In this document: in pieces, positions 1 to 8,945 of the stretch
Numbering within the stretch: the stretch's first letter is position 1
How the letters are laid out: each line of letters starts with the position of its first letter
From: Candidatus Zipacnadia bacterium
Lineage (GTDB): Bacteria; Armatimonadota; Zipacnadia; Zipacnadales; Zipacnadaceae
DNA: 32,612 nucleotides
Assembly: GCA_029821195.1 (NCBI GenBank)
Contig: JALGTU010000014.1
Span: 1-32,612 of the forward strand
Direction of reading: 5' to 3'
Made by a program: the position numbers and the translations under genes
The notes under the pieces: generated by a model
Told to the model about the DNA's origin: nothing
Database searches by the model: none
The model's input: the letters and a program-made list of their open reading frames with translations, nothing else

Positions 1-288
1 TACTGCTGCGTGCGGCCAACTCGGCGTCCCCCCCAATATGATGGCGGTCAAGCAGGGTGACATGGGCAACGGTAACTGTCTACTCATTCCCCGTCCGGCT
101 CAGAACTCCTCCCGTCAGTTCAATCGGCCTCCGGGGGCTGTCCGCGCCCGGCCGGCGTACCGAGTATGCTGCACTGAAGGCCACATGGGTGGATGGAGCC
201 ATGCTTGCGGGTAGCGTTCTACTCGCGGCAGCCTGCATCTACGCCCGCCTGGCCGGCTGCGGCGAGCTGCTGCCGAGGCTGTGAGGGG
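1..288. other. Left edge, no confident gene
   Basis: This stretch lies beyond the 3' end of pcrA. One plus-strand frame is open from base 2 to about 220, and another gives a 75-codon GTG-started frame (57-284) with a hydrophobic C-terminal part. A minus-strand frame starting at an ATG at 85-87 runs off the left edge. None has a convincing ribosome binding site or a family I recognise, so I call no gene. A neighbouring gene could begin or end here just outside the window. Confidence 0.3.
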
Positions 289-2577
289 CTAGACCTTCTC
301 CAGCCCCGCATACTGTGCCAGCAGCTTCTTTACGCCCTTCTCGGGAAAGGCTACTACGAGCGTGGCGCCCGTCTCCTCTTCCTTAATGCTGACCACCATG
401 CCCTCGCCGAACTGGGTGTGCCGCACCCTGTCGCCTACCGAGTATTCGCCGGCGGTGTACGGCTCAGTCTTCTCTTTCGTATGCGCGCGGGGCTTGCGGC
501 GCTTCCTGGTAGGTTCTTGTGGCTCAGGCTGAGGCGCTGAGTCGCCCGCTTTTGCCCGCGAGAGCACCGCGGTCAGGTCGAGGCGACGGCCGGTCATCTG
601 CATCTCAGACTCGAGTTCCGGGCTCTCGATGAGTTGACGGTCAGCCAGCGGGGCACCGCATTGCTGTACAATGTCGGCAGGGAGATGCTTCAGGAAGCGC
701 GAAGGCGCCATCTGTCTGGTCTCGCCAAAGATCGTCCGGCGGCTGCAGTGGCTGATGTAGAGCTGCTTCTGGGCCCGAGTCATGCCCACGTAGCACAGTC
801 GGCGCTCCTCCTCAATTTCGGCCGGGTCATTCATGCTGCGATAGTGGGGCAGGACCTCTTCCTCCATCCCCACCAGAAAGACGGTGGGGAACTCCAGGCC
901 CTTGGCGCTGTGCAGGGTCATCAGGGAGACTGCCGAGTCTAGGGACTCTGCCTCGTCAATGTCGGCGATTAAAGCGATACGCTCGAGGAAAGCGGCCAGG
1001 GATGGGTCCTGCGCTGTGCTGCCAAAGCGCGCCGCGGCGCTGATGAACTCCTCGACGTTCTCGGCCCGTTCGGCATCGTCGGCCCGCCCGGACTCGTGGA
1101 GCCGAGTCAGGTAGCCACTGCGGGTGACCACTTCCTGGACTAACCCGCGCAGCGGTAGCTGGTCTACCTGCTGGTGTAGCGCGCTCATCATATCGTAGAA
1201 ATCGGCCACGGCGTGCTGCTGCGCCAGCCGCAGCGGCTCATACACTTCAGGCATTCCACAGACCTCGAATAGCGGCTTGTTCAGCTTGCGGGCGGCGGCG
1301 TCCAGCGTTTGCAGCGTCCTGGCGCCGATGCCCCGCGTCGGCCTGTTAATGATGCGGCGCAACGAGATGGCATCGTTGGGGTTAAACAGCACCTTCAGGT
1401 AGGCAATAATGTCCTTGATCTCGGCACGCTCGTAGAAGCGGATGCCGCCGACCACCTCGTAAGGGATTCCTGTATCCACCAGCGTCTCTTCCAGGATCCG
1501 CGACATCGCGTTGGTCCGGTACAGTACGGCATAATGTCCTGGTTCAGCCTGGTGGACGAGGACGTCGGTGTGAATCTGGCCCACCACCCATTCGGCCTCT
1601 TCCTGCTGGTTGACCGCATGGTAGACCACCGGCTGATCCCCCGGAGGATTGTTGGTCCACATCTGCTTGTCGGCGCGGCTGGAGTTGTGTTTGATGACCT
1701 CATGGGCGCAGCGGATAATATTGCCGGTGGAGCGGTAGTTCTGCTCGAGCTTGAAGACGCTGGCCTCGGGATAGTGCTCCTCGAAGGCGAGAATCAGCCG
1801 CACGTTGGCCCCCCGCCAGCCATAAATGCTCTGGTCGTCATCGCCCACCACGCATAGATTGCGATGCTGCTTGCTCAGCAGGTCAACGAGGGTGAACTGC
1901 GCCAAGTTGATGTCCTGGTACTCGTCCACCAGGACGTACTTGTATTGCTTCTGGTATTTCTTGCGGATCTTGGCGGAATCCTGCAGTAGCCGCACTGCGT
2001 TCATTATCAGATCGTCAAAGTCCAGCGCCTGGTTAGCCTGCAGTCGCTCCTGGTAGGCGCGGTAGACGCGCTTGGCCTCCATCTGAAGGGGATTATTGCT
2101 TGCCGCCACATAATCGGAGGGGGCCAGCAGATCGTTTTTCGCGTTGCTGATCTCCCAGCGGATGCTCTCGGGTGGATACAGCCCGGCGTCTATGTTAAGC
2201 GCTGATACGGCCTCCTTGACCAGCGCCTGCTGGTCGGCCTCGTCGTAGATGACAAAGTTGGGGTCAATACCGAGGGCCTGGCCGTCGGTGCGGAGCATCC
2301 GGGAGCAGAACGAGTGGAACGTCCCCGCCCATACCCTGGCTGCCTTCTCACCCACGAGTTGCTCGATGCGCTCTTTCATCTCCCCGGCGGCCTTGTTGGT
2401 GAAGGTGACCGCCAGGATCTGTTCCGGGGGCACGTCCAGCTCGTGGACCATATAAGCGATACGGTAGGTGAGCACGCGGGTCTTGCCGCTACCAGCGCCG
2501 GCAAAAACAAGCACCGGCCCGTCTACAGCCCGTACTGCTTCCTGTTGCTGTGGATTGAGATCGTCGAGAATACTCAA
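289..2577 (-). CDS. pcrA: UvrD/PcrA-type ATP-dependent DNA helicase
   Basis: Superfamily 1A 3'-5' DNA helicase that unwinds DNA in nucleotide-excision and mismatch repair and clears replication-transcription conflicts in the cytoplasm. The 762-residue length is normal for PcrA/UvrD. Visible motifs are the Walker A AGAGSGKT (26-33), Walker B VDEYQD (217-222), motif III GDDDQSIYGWRG (245-256), motif V TLHSAKGLEF and motif VI YVGMTRAQ. The C-terminus carries a basic linker and then the small HTQFGEGMV...F-type domain that ends PcrA proteins and is absent from RecB-like relatives. The ATG start gives the usual short N-terminus before the Q-motif-like region (LNPQQQEAV). It is the last gene of the minus-strand block, 228 bases after the preceding gene, so it may also have its own promoter. 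PcrA is preferred over Rep because of this C-terminal domain. Confidence 0.95.
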   Translation of the reverse strand: MSILDDLNPQQQEAVRAVDGPVLVFAGAGSGKTRVLTYRIAYMVHELDVPPEQILAVTFTNKAAGEMKERIEQLVGEKAARVWAGTFHSFCSRMLRTDGQALGIDPNFVIYDEADQQALVKEAVSALNIDAGLYPPESIRWEISNAKNDLLAPSDYVAASNNPLQMEAKRVYRAYQERLQANQALDFDDLIMNAVRLLQDSAKIRKKYQKQYKYVLVDEYQDINLAQFTLVDLLSKQHRNLCVVGDDDQSIYGWRGANVRLILAFEEHYPEASVFKLEQNYRSTGNIIRCAHEVIKHNSSRADKQMWTNNPPGDQPVVYHAVNQQEEAEWVVGQIHTDVLVHQAEPGHYAVLYRTNAMSRILEETLVDTGIPYEVVGGIRFYERAEIKDIIAYLKVLFNPNDAISLRRIINRPTRGIGARTLQTLDAAARKLNKPLFEVCGMPEVYEPLRLAQQHAVADFYDMMSALHQQVDQLPLRGLVQEVVTRSGYLTRLHESGRADDAERAENVEEFISAAARFGSTAQDPSLAAFLERIALIADIDEAESLDSAVSLMTLHSAKGLEFPTVFLVGMEEEVLPHYRSMNDPAEIEEERRLCYVGMTRAQKQLYISHCSRRTIFGETRQMAPSRFLKHLPADIVQQCGAPLADRQLIESPELESEMQMTGRRLDLTAVLSRAKAGDSAPQPEPQEPTRKRRKPRAHTKEKTEPYTAGEYSVGDRVRHTQFGEGMVVSIKEEETGATLVVAFPEKGVKKLLAQYAGLEKV

Positions 2578-2805
2578 GCTATGTTACCACAATAGATGTA
2601 ATCTCTTGGCAAGCGGCTGACGACTGGCGCATGGCACAGTCAAGCGGCCTGGAGGATCCGGCTGGGGGCGGGGCACGCCAGGAGAGCAGTGGTAGCAGAA
2701 GAATCAGTTGACTGCCGCCTATTGGGTCACCGAGCGCACCCGATCGGTCATTGGTAACGTAACACCCGCTCGCGCCGAGGCGAGGTCGCTCTTCGTAAGA
2801 GATAG

Positions 2806-3318
2806 TCAGCTTTCCCCTTCAATCTGTTCTACCTCTGCTGGTCCGGTTTGCTCTTCCGCTTGTGCCACTACCTGCTCATCTACGCTCTTTGCCTCCACTG
2901 TGACGCTGGCCACATCTTCGGACGGCTCTTCGTGCTCCGCCACCGGTGTCTCATTCTCCATGTCCAGCGCTAGGTCGGGGCTGACGCCGGCCTGGCGGCG
3001 GATCTCTTCGATCTGGGCCTGGAGCTGCTGTATCTCGGCTTCGATTTCGTCTATGTGCAGGCAATCAGCGAGAATGTCGCGGTTGCGCACCTTGCCACGG
3101 GTGTGCAGCGAGTAGGCCTTCTTACCCATCGTTAGGAGAAACTGGTGGCGCTGGCGTCGGAGCAGGCGAATCCGCGCCGCCAGCTTCTGGATCCCGGCCT
3201 GGCGATCGAAAGTCTCAGCCAGGCTCGATACTGTCTTCTGGCTGCCGCGGAAGAACTCGCGGAGTACCTGTTTGATCTGTCCCCAGAGGTTATCCGCAGA
3301 TCTATCACTGGTTCTCAT
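2806..3318 (-). CDS. Hypothetical coiled-coil protein with acidic tail
   Basis: I do not recognise this 170-residue protein. The N-terminal half is basic and helical. Around residues 90-115 lies a short heptad-like coiled coil (IDEIEAEIQQLQAQIEEIRR). From about residue 120 to the end it is strongly acidic, rich in Glu, Ala and Val, and probably disordered. There is no signal peptide and no membrane span. The ATG at 3318 is preceded closely by AGGAG, which supports the start. It lies 48 bases downstream of the radical SAM gene in the same direction and is probably co-transcribed. The layout of basic helices, coiled coil and acidic tail could suit an adaptor or envelope-associated protein, but no function can be assigned. 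Confidence 0.75.
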   Translation of the reverse strand: MRTSDRSADNLWGQIKQVLREFFRGSQKTVSSLAETFDRQAGIQKLAARIRLLRRQRHQFLLTMGKKAYSLHTRGKVRNRDILADCLHIDEIEAEIQQLQAQIEEIRRQAGVSPDLALDMENETPVAEHEEPSEDVASVTVEAKSVDEQVVAQAEEQTGPAEVEQIEGES

Positions 3319-3366
3319 ATTCTCCTGTGGCCTTCCATATTATCTCACCGCGCGAGAGTTGCTCGC

Positions 3367-4314
3367 TTACCCGCGCAGAATCGAAAGCGGGCGCTCGTCC
3401 AGGCGATGCAGGCCGGCGTCCAGTGCCGCTTGCACCGCGGCCCCGTACTCGGCCACGGTCAGGCGCCGGCTGATCTCTTGGACTTCGCTGGCCCTGTAGC
3501 AGGGCCGATACTGCGCCATTACATTGACATAGGTGTCGGGGCTCAGGTTCGCCAGGAACTGCATGATATCGGCGGTTCCTGCCAGGTTATTGGGCAAGAC
3601 CAAGTGCCGGACCAACAGCCCTCGCTGCGCTAGGCCACGCTCGTCAATCTGCAAGTCCCCGACCTGCCGGTGCATCTCCGCGATTGCCGCCTGCATACGC
3701 TGTGGATAGTCCTCCGCGCCGGACAGACGCGCCGCAACCCGGCCGTCGCTGTACTTAGCGTCGGGCATGTATATATCTATAACGCCCTCCAGCAGCTTGA
3801 GGGTTTCCACCGACTCGTAGCCGCCGCAGTTGTAGACCAGCGGCACCTCCAGCCCCTGCTCGGCGGCAATTACCAGGGCCTCGAGTATCTGAGGCACGAA
3901 GTGAGTTGGGGTTACCAGGTTAATATTATGGCATCCGAGTCGTTGCAGCTCGAGCATGAATTCAGCGAGCCGCTCGGTGCTGACTGCGCGCCCGCGGCCC
4001 AGATGACTGATATCGTAATTCTGGCAGAATATGCAGCCCAGCGAACAGTTGGCAAAGAAGATCGTCCCCGAGCCGTCGAGGCCGACCAGCGGGCGCTCTT
4101 CGCCAAAATGGGGGCCATGACTGGCCACCAGCGCCTGCCGGCCGCTGCGGCAGAAACCCGCCTCGCCCGCGAGCCGATCTACCCGACATTCCCGGGAGCA
4201 GAGCCGACACTGGCCCAGTATAGCCAGGGCCTGGTCACGGCGCCGCGCCAGCTCGCCGTTGTCCAGCAGGCGGAGGTAACTCGGCTCAAACGTGTCACCA
4301 CTCGCGTAAGTCAT
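3367..4314 (-). CDS. Radical SAM protein, PflX/PflA-like (COG1313)
   Basis: Cytoplasmic iron-sulfur protein of the radical SAM superfamily, close to the pyruvate-formate-lyase-activating-enzyme-like PflX group whose substrate is not established. The hallmark CxxxCxxC is seen as CSLGCIFC at residues 90-97 and would bind the 4Fe-4S cluster used with S-adenosylmethionine. Ahead of it is a second cysteine-rich stretch (C36, C39, C43, C55), typical of this subgroup and likely to hold another metal site. The 315 residues fit the family. The start overlaps the end of surE by 20 bases, so the two are translationally linked. No pyruvate formate-lyase or other glycyl-radical enzyme is visible in the window, so the name activase would be unsupported. 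Confidence 0.88.
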   Translation of the reverse strand: MTYASGDTFEPSYLRLLDNGELARRRDQALAILGQCRLCSRECRVDRLAGEAGFCRSGRQALVASHGPHFGEERPLVGLDGSGTIFFANCSLGCIFCQNYDISHLGRGRAVSTERLAEFMLELQRLGCHNINLVTPTHFVPQILEALVIAAEQGLEVPLVYNCGGYESVETLKLLEGVIDIYMPDAKYSDGRVAARLSGAEDYPQRMQAAIAEMHRQVGDLQIDERGLAQRGLLVRHLVLPNNLAGTADIMQFLANLSPDTYVNVMAQYRPCYRASEVQEISRRLTVAEYGAAVQAALDAGLHRLDERPLSILRG

Positions 4315-5062
4315 TGACCAGTGAACCGAGACTATCCATGACGTGGTAACTGGTCACGTCAAAGTGGGTCGGAGTGATTGATATCTTGTTCTGTGCGATA
4401 GCCGCGATGTCGGTGTCTGGGGCGGAATCGGTTTCTGTGGGTGCTCCAGAGAACCAGTAGTAGGGATCACCGCGGGGGTCTTCACGCTTTTCGATGGTGT
4501 TCAGATAACCTCTTCGCCCCAGCCGGGTAATAGCGATGCCGGCAATCTCTTCATAGGGTACCGCCGGCACATTTACGTTCAGGAAGCAACGGGAGGGCAG
4601 ATCAATGTGGGGCAAGACAGTCGCCAGCCGGGCGGCGAAGCGAGCGGCCGGGCTGAAATCAGGCTTGTCATAGGAAGTTACCGAAATCGCGAAGCTGCGT
4701 AGCCCCTGGATAGTCGCCTCCATTGCCGCCGAGACGGTACCCGAGTAGAGTACCTCCTCGCCCAGATTGGCACCACCGTTGATGCCCGAGACCACCAGGT
4801 CCGGTGGCTGGGGGTTGGTCAACTGGCCCAGCACCACACAGTCAGCCGGGGTGCCGTTGCAGGCGAAGACCTCCCCGCGGACGCCAGGCAGCTCGACGGG
4901 CTTCAACCGCAGCGGCTGGTGCAGGGTGACAGCGTGGCCGGCAGCGCTTTGCTCGCGGTCGGGCGCCACCACCCGCACCTCGCCTACTTCCTGCAAGCTT
5001 ATCAACAGGGCGTACAATCCGGGAGCGTGGATGCCGTCGTCATTGGTTACCAGTATGCGCAT
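4295..5062 (-). CDS. surE: 5'/3'-nucleotidase SurE
   Basis: Metal-dependent phosphatase that removes phosphate from nucleoside 5'- and 3'-monophosphates and short polyphosphates, a stress-survival and housekeeping activity in the cytoplasm. The protein starts with the diagnostic MRILVTNDDGIHAPG; D8 and D9 are metal ligands, with S38 in the DREQSAAGH motif and N94 in SGINGGANLG completing the site. The length of 255 residues is normal. It follows serA after a 90-base gap that holds a paired-palindrome element, and it overlaps the radical SAM gene at its 3' end. The ATG start is unambiguous from the family N-terminus. Confidence 0.95.
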   Translation of the reverse strand: MRILVTNDDGIHAPGLYALLISLQEVGEVRVVAPDREQSAAGHAVTLHQPLRLKPVELPGVRGEVFACNGTPADCVVLGQLTNPQPPDLVVSGINGGANLGEEVLYSGTVSAAMEATIQGLRSFAISVTSYDKPDFSPAARFAARLATVLPHIDLPSRCFLNVNVPAVPYEEIAGIAITRLGRRGYLNTIEKREDPRGDPYYWFSGAPTETDSAPDTDIAAIAQNKISITPTHFDVTSYHVMDSLGSLVNDLREW

Positions 5063-5077
5063 TCGCTTTGTCCTTAC

Positions 5078-5132
5078 AGTACGACGGGTGTCCCGCCCGC
5101 CGCCGGGGGACAGGCGAGACGCCTGCCCTGCC
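5078..5132. repeat. Paired-palindrome (REPIN/BIME-like) element, copy 1
   Basis: Two imperfectly palindromic units face each other. The right unit (5108-5132) contains the core CAGGCGAGACGCCTG, a perfect 7-base-arm palindrome. The left unit (5078-5098, TACGACGGGTGTCCCGCCC) is a diverged inverted copy. The same arrangement with better-conserved units occurs at 12315-12397. The element fills the serA-surE gap and could fold in the mRNA between them. REP-type sequences are known to be spread by RAYT transposases; none is present here. Confidence 0.7.
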
Positions 5133-5152
5133 GTGCTTCGTAGTATTAGTGT

Positions 5153-6745
5153 TTAGTCGAACTCAACCAGTTCAGTCCTGGTGACACCGCGCAGGTCTCT
5201 GATCTGTGCGAGGAGGTTCGCCGCGAGATGCTCGGTGAGCTGTACGACCATCAAGCCTTCTCCGCGGACCTCGCCCTGGGCCACCTGGAGGCCCTGAATA
5301 GATATCTCGGCGTCACCCAGCAGCGTGCCCAGCCGTCCCACGAACCCGGGCTGCTCCGGCTCGGCATTCCAGATGAGCAGCATTACTCCGCCCGGCACCA
5401 GGTCGGTCTCGAACCCGGCCACTGCTACTATCCGGACCTGATCATCGTCGGCCAGAGTACCCGATATGACCAGCCGCTCGCCGTCCGCCTCGGTGACGGT
5501 CTCCAGCAGATTCCGGTAGTCGCCGGCGTCGCCCATCTTGCTCTGCACCACCTCGATGCCCCGGTCCTGAGCGATGGCGAAAGCATTGACATAGTTCACT
5601 GGCTCCTCGACCACTGGCGAGAGTAGCCCGACCAGGAAGTAGCGGGTCAGCATTTCCAGACGATCGGCGGACGGCTCGCCGCTGCCGCGGACGGTTATCC
5701 GCGCTACCGACTGCGGCGCCAGCACGTGCTGGACACGGGCCAGGCTATCAATCAGCGGCGAGTAGCGCCGCACCATCGCCAGCGTTTCGGGCGGGAGAGT
5801 GGGCATGTTTACCGGCCAGCGCGGCGGCCGGTTCTCCAGTGCATCAACCACCTGCTGGGCTGCGTCAACGGCCACGTTCGCCTGGGCCTCGCTTGTTGAA
5901 GCACCCAGGTGGGGAGTGACAATGACGTTGTCCAGCGCCAACAGCTCGGGGTCGGGCTGAGAACCGCCCTCAAAAACGTCCAGGGCGGCTGCAGATAGAT
6001 GCCCTTCGGTAAGTGCCGCCACCAGCGCCGGCTCGTCAACAATCCCGCCCCGAGCACAGTTGATGAGCACGGCCTGCGGCTTCATCAGTGCCAGTTGCTC
6101 GGCGCCGATCATGCCGGCGGTCTCGTTGGTCAGCGCGGTGTGGATGGTCAGAAAGTCAGCGCGCTGAAGGACTTCTTCCAGGCTTAACATCTCGGCTCCC
6201 AGGCTGTCGGCGTGCTGGGGCGCGATATAGGGGTCGTGAGCGACGATTTTCATACCCAGGCCGCGGGCGCGGCGGGCTACTTCTGAGCCGATCTTGCCCA
6301 GCCCAATAATGCCCAGGGTCTTCCCGGTTACCTGTCGGCCCACAAAGCGCTTGCGCTCCCACTTGCCCGCTTGCAAACTCGCGTGGGCTTGCGGGATATT
6401 ACGTGCCGCCGCCATCAGCAAAGCGATGGTGTGTTCCGCGGTGGCCACGGTATTGCCAGTGGGGCAGTTTACCACCAGTACGCCGCGCCGTGTCGCCGCC
6501 GGGACATCAATATTGTCAACACCCACGCCGGCGCGCGCGATGATCTTCAGCTTATCTGCCGCCTCGATGACTCTTTCCGTGATCTCGGCACCACTGCGCA
6601 CCACCAGGCCATCGGCACCGACCACTGCCTGCGCGAGCTGCTGCTCGCTAAGCCCGGGCCGCAGCTCCACCTCGGCGATAGACTCGAGTATCGCCATGCC
6701 CTCGGGCGCAATTGGATCACAGACCAGCACTCGGTAGCTATTCAC
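5153..6745 (-). CDS. serA: D-3-phosphoglycerate dehydrogenase, catalytic Glu apparently missing
   Basis: NAD-dependent oxidation of 3-phosphoglycerate to 3-phosphohydroxypyruvate, the first step of serine synthesis. The architecture is that of long-form SerA: substrate and NAD domains (GLGKIG at residues 155-160, counted from an upstream TTG at 6766), an intervening ASB-type domain, and a C-terminal ACT-type regulatory domain. The superfamily triad is Arg-Glu-His. Arg239 (CARGG) and His286 (PHLGAST) are present, but the position 29 residues after the Arg, Glu in E. coli and human enzymes, is Gly268 in DVFEGGSQ. A nearby Glu266 might substitute. The start is uncertain: a TTG at 6766 overlaps the aminotransferase stop, but a GTG at 6745 gives the family-like N-terminus VNSYRVLVCDP, so I prefer it. 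The aminotransferase gene is directly upstream. Confidence 0.9.
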   Translation of the reverse strand: MNSYRVLVCDPIAPEGMAILESIAEVELRPGLSEQQLAQAVVGADGLVVRSGAEITERVIEAADKLKIIARAGVGVDNIDVPAATRRGVLVVNCPTGNTVATAEHTIALLMAAARNIPQAHASLQAGKWERKRFVGRQVTGKTLGIIGLGKIGSEVARRARGLGMKIVAHDPYIAPQHADSLGAEMLSLEEVLQRADFLTIHTALTNETAGMIGAEQLALMKPQAVLINCARGGIVDEPALVAALTEGHLSAAALDVFEGGSQPDPELLALDNVIVTPHLGASTSEAQANVAVDAAQQVVDALENRPPRWPVNMPTLPPETLAMVRRYSPLIDSLARVQHVLAPQSVARITVRGSGEPSADRLEMLTRYFLVGLLSPVVEEPVNYVNAFAIAQDRGIEVVQSKMGDAGDYRNLLETVTEADGERLVISGTLADDDQVRIVAVAGFETDLVPGGVMLLIWNAEPEQPGFVGRLGTLLGDAEISIQGLQVAQGEVRGEGLMVVQLTEHLAANLLAQIRDLRGVTRTELVEFD

Positions 6746-6762
6746 TGTTCTTCGTCCGGTAG

Positions 6763-7905
6763 TCAATCATTAGCGATAACCTCTTCAATGGCCTGGAGCG
6801 CCGCGTCCATGCTGCATTGGTAACCCAGACGCGCCAGACTTGCGGCGACTGCCTTTACGGTGCGCCGAATATCGCTTAGGCCCGCGTAGCCCAGGTGACC
6901 GATGCGGAAGATCTTACCTTTTAGCTCGCTCTGGCCGCCGGAAATCAGGATATTGTGCTCGTCGCGCACCTGGTCCACGAGTTGGGCCGAGTCCAGCCCT
7001 TCGGGTGACTGCACCGCGGTGACCACGTCCGATGCGTACTCCGGGTCAGCGAACAGCGCCAGGCCCAGCGCCTGCATCGCCGCCCGCGTGGCCTCGCCCA
7101 TCTGGTGGTGGCGGCGATAGACGTTAGGCAGGCCTTCGGCCTGAATCAGTGCTACCACCTCGGCCAATGCGACGATCATATTGACGTTCGGCGTATAGGG
7201 GGTCTGTCCCTTCTCGGCGGAGTTGTGGGCGGCCCGCAAATCGAAGTAATAGCGGGGCATTTGCGCGTGCTCCGCGGCCTGCCAGGCCCGCTCGCTCACT
7301 GCTACAAAGGCCAGTCCCGGGGGCAGCATCAGCGCCTTCTGTGACCCCGACATCACCACGTCCACCGCCCAACTGTCCATCTCGAAGGGAATTCCGCCCA
7401 GGCTGCTGACAGCATCAACAAGGACCAGCGCGCCGTGGCTGGCGGCCACCTGGGTCAGTGCCGCTACGTCCTGGCAGACGCCCGTGGAAGTCTCATTTTG
7501 CGCAAGCAGCACGGCCACCGGGCTGAGGTCGCCGGCCAGGGCATCGAGCATGTCCGGCGTCGCGGCCCGCCCCGGCTCCACAGTCAGCCAGCTTACCTCG
7601 GCCCCGAATGCGCTAGCGATCTCGCCCAGCCGCTCCCCGAACTTCCCGGAGTTGATGGCTATAACTCGGTCACCCGGCGAGAGGAAGTTGACGATGCCTG
7701 CCTCCATTGCGCCAGTGCTGGAGGAGGTGAGAATCAGCACGTCGCTCTCGGTACCGAACAGCGGTTTGAGGCCCTTGCTGCATACCTCAAGCAGTTGGGC
7801 AAACTGGCTGCCACGGTGATAGATTGAGGGCTGGCTGAGCGCCTCGCGCACGGGCTCCGGGAGATTAGTTGGCCCGGGGATCATTAACAGGGGCTCACTG
7901 CTCAT
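6763..7905 (-). CDS. Class V aminotransferase (probable phosphoserine or serine-glyoxylate type)
   Basis: PLP-dependent aminotransferase of the alanine/serine-glyoxylate group. The PLP lysine is K190 in SGSQKAL, preceded by the cofactor-binding Asp164 in VDAVSS; the N-terminal IPGPTNLP motif is typical. The 380 residues fit the family. The gene sits between the nucleotidyltransferase (11-base overlap) and serA (abutting). Such adjacency with serA suggests it makes phosphoserine from phosphohydroxypyruvate, as members of this family do in some bacteria that lack SerC. That assignment rests on context; sequence alone also allows serine-pyruvate or alanine-glyoxylate transamination. The ATG start with MSSEPLLMIPGPTN agrees with relatives. 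Confidence 0.9.
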   Translation of the reverse strand: MSSEPLLMIPGPTNLPEPVREALSQPSIYHRGSQFAQLLEVCSKGLKPLFGTESDVLILTSSSTGAMEAGIVNFLSPGDRVIAINSGKFGERLGEIASAFGAEVSWLTVEPGRAATPDMLDALAGDLSPVAVLLAQNETSTGVCQDVAALTQVAASHGALVLVDAVSSLGGIPFEMDSWAVDVVMSGSQKALMLPPGLAFVAVSERAWQAAEHAQMPRYYFDLRAAHNSAEKGQTPYTPNVNMIVALAEVVALIQAEGLPNVYRRHHQMGEATRAAMQALGLALFADPEYASDVVTAVQSPEGLDSAQLVDQVRDEHNILISGGQSELKGKIFRIGHLGYAGLSDIRRTVKAVAASLARLGYQCSMDAALQAIEEVIAND

Positions 7906-8932
7906 AACTGCAAAACACTCCTCCGGTCTGACGATGTCCCGCCGGGACGATTTCGTTTTCTGCCACGATTACTGATTGGAGCACAGCCCCGGCTCCGATA
8001 GCCGCGCCCGGCTGGACAATGCAGTCGTGTAAGATTGCTTCTGGCTCCACCTGTGCGCCCGGTCCCAGCGTGACGTACGGCCCGATCCGCACGCCTGCAC
8101 CGATAGTTACATCCGGGTCGCAGCAGGTAGGCGTTTCTATGGTGATGTTGCCCGCCGTCGGCTCGGCGGCACACTCCCGCCAGTTTACCCAGGGGAGATG
8201 GCCACTAAGCAGATCGCGGTTGGCCGCGAGATAGGTATCCAGGCGGCCTACGTCCGTCCAGTAGCCTTCGCTCTCCGGTAGATACCCGTACATCGGGACA
8301 TCGCTCGCCAGCAGGGCCGGAAATAGTCCGGTTTCATTGGAGTATGGCTGCTCCGCCGGGATATGCTCCAGCACCTGCGGCGACATAACATAAATGCCGC
8401 TGTTGACGGTGTTCTGGCCCGTTTCGTCCACTGCAACCTTCTCCAGAAACGCGGTGATAAAGCCACGCTCGTCGCGCTGGATCAGCCCGAAATGGCTGAT
8501 ATCCTCAACGCGCCGCAGCAGTATTGTTACCATTGCCCCCGACTGTCGGTGGACGCGGGCAAGCTCGGTCAGATCACAGTCCAGAATCAAGTCGCCATTG
8601 CAGGCGAAGAAGTCGTCCCGGATGAGCAGTTCGGCATTCTTGATCGCGCCAGCGGTCCCCAGCGGCTTTTCCTCGCGGACGTAGGCGAGCTTGGTCCCCC
8701 AGCTTTGGCCCGTTGCGAGGGCCGGTCGAAGCTGATCGGCGTGGTAAGCAGTGGACAGGATGACCTCCGCGACCGCGTGGCGGCCCAGCAGCTCCAGCTC
8801 GTAGGAGATCAGCGGCCGATTCAGCACCGGCAGCAGGGCTTTGGGCGTCCGGTAGGTCAGCGGCCGCAGCCGCGTTCCCGGTCCACCCACCAGCAGTACC
8901 GCCTGTGATATTGGAGACTCGCTTGCCGCCAT
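7895..8932 (-). CDS. Sugar-1-phosphate nucleotidyltransferase with left-handed beta-helix tail
   Basis: NTP-transferase family enzyme that joins a sugar-1-phosphate and an NTP to make an NDP-sugar and pyrophosphate. The signature GGPGTRLRPLT lies at residues 16-26, followed by the PKALLPV loop with its conserved lysine and the metal-binding NGD at 112-114. The last roughly 80 residues are hexapeptide-like repeats (such as IGAGVRIGPYVTLGPGAQV), the left-handed beta-helix seen in GDP-mannose and glucose-1-phosphate enzymes. The length of 345 residues is usual. The base and sugar cannot be read from the sequence. It is translationally coupled to the aminotransferase by an 11-base overlap and lies 13 bases after the YjbQ gene. 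A link to the glucuronokinase far to the right is possible but unsupported. Confidence 0.9.
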   Translation of the reverse strand: MAASESPISQAVLLVGGPGTRLRPLTYRTPKALLPVLNRPLISYELELLGRHAVAEVILSTAYHADQLRPALATGQSWGTKLAYVREEKPLGTAGAIKNAELLIRDDFFACNGDLILDCDLTELARVHRQSGAMVTILLRRVEDISHFGLIQRDERGFITAFLEKVAVDETGQNTVNSGIYVMSPQVLEHIPAEQPYSNETGLFPALLASDVPMYGYLPESEGYWTDVGRLDTYLAANRDLLSGHLPWVNWRECAAEPTAGNITIETPTCCDPDVTIGAGVRIGPYVTLGPGAQVEPEAILHDCIVQPGAAIGAGAVLQSVIVAENEIVPAGHRQTGGVFCSYEQ

Positions 8933-8945
8933 TGGATACCTCTGA

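Noticed and set aside
57-284. 75-codon plus-strand frame with a hydrophobic tail
   Set aside because: No ribosome binding site, not recognised, and short; reported only as part of the left-edge note.
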